Made by a program: the position numbers and the translations under genes. Positions 33,446 to 33,709 of a stretch of 33,709 nt of DNA are shown piece by piece. The stretch is from Lachnospiraceae bacterium. GTDB lineage: Bacteria > Bacillota > Clostridia > Lachnospirales > Lachnospiraceae. Below the pieces are notes generated by a model that worked only from the letters and a program-made list of their open reading frames with translations, searched no databases and was not told the DNA's origin. The stretch is taken from contig JAFSBX010000072.1 in the NCBI GenBank assembly GCA_017437065.1, forward strand, positions 1 to 33,709, written 5' to 3'. Numbering within the stretch: the stretch's first letter is position 1; each line of letters begins with the position of its first letter.

Positions 33446-33709
33446 TCAGACTGTAGACAAAGCTGCTCTGGTGCGTATGCACCAGAGCCATTTTTCTGTT
33501 AATAATCGAATTGCGTCCAAAATGGAAAGTTTGAACGATTTTCCAGCCTCCAGAAGCCCCCATTTTGCTTTAATCTTTGCCAACTTTTTCAGATTCATGC
33601 AAGCAAAGGTAAGCCCGACTTTCATTTCCATTCGAGCTTTTCCAAACATTTGTGTATAGCGGAATCCATGGTTTTCTTTTGCAGTTCCAAAGATTCGTTC
33701 TATGGTTTC
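33446..33709 (-). mobile_element. 3' end of an IS1182-type transposase (cut by window edge)
   Basis: The last 88 codons of a transposase reading ETIERIFGTAKENHGFRYTQ, then MFGKARMEMKVGLTFACMNL and KKLAKIKAKWG. This C-terminal block (ERIFGTAKENHG, RYTQMFGKA, LTFACMNLKK) is characteristic of the DDE transposases of the IS1182 group. After the block the protein has a long tail to IRTRAALSTV. The start and terminal inverted repeats are outside the window, so intactness is unknown. Confidence 0.8.

Overview
The window looks like a chromosome segment of a low-GC Gram-positive anaerobe, most likely Lachnospiraceae/Clostridia. The evidence is the AT-rich sequence, consensus sigma-A promoters, strong Shine-Dalgarno (SD) sites, a T-box leader on thrS, an L20-type leader on infC-rpmI-rplT, tRNA genes without an encoded CCA, KtrAB, a DUF1540 protein and clostridial-type large serine recombinases. 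Almost every gene is on the minus strand; the exceptions are the tRNA-Pro gene, a cheX-like/cheY-like pair and one small membrane protein.

Region 1 (about 1-7640) is accessory DNA. It holds the 5' tip of an unidentified gene, a two-gene AAA+ ATPase / subtilisin-like (S8) protease module behind a perfect consensus promoter flanked by three TTGATACA boxes, two decayed overlapping large serine recombinases, and a stand-alone protein with a C-terminal diadenylate-cyclase-like (DisA_N) domain and a large unassigned N-terminal region. The ATPase-protease pair and the nucleotidyltransferase-like protein are both plausible conflict or anti-phage genes carried with recombinase debris.

Region 2 (7793-17175) is mainly housekeeping. 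It has an RlmD/RumA-type rRNA methyltransferase with a low-complexity N-terminus, a metallophosphoesterase, tRNA-Pro(AGG) followed 396 bp later by a degenerate copy of its own 3' half (an apparent integration scar), a CheX-like/CheY-like pair, an AI-2E family permease with pepD, tRNA-Asn, and infC-rpmI-rplT with an attenuator leader and an apparent ATT start on infC.

Region 3 (17212-24095) has lemA with a short DUF2207-like partner, a twin-DUF1540 protein, a block of seven 54-bp tandem repeats that reads as a decayed 18-residue protein repeat on the minus strand, a HAD hydrolase, T-box-controlled thrS, and a DUF4956 membrane protein.

Region 4 (24173-33709) has a VTC-domain gene and a CotH-like gene that form a cluster with the DUF4956 gene, tcdA, ktrA and ktrB, a SEC-C protein preceded by an unannotated 37-codon ORF with a strong SD, a GH2 beta-mannosidase, a small two-helix membrane protein, and the 3' end of an IS1182-type transposase cut by the window edge. 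ktrB-ktrA-tcdA-cotH-VTC-DUF4956 are co-directional with short gaps and could form one long transcript. All functional calls come from motifs recognised by eye; no database search was run.
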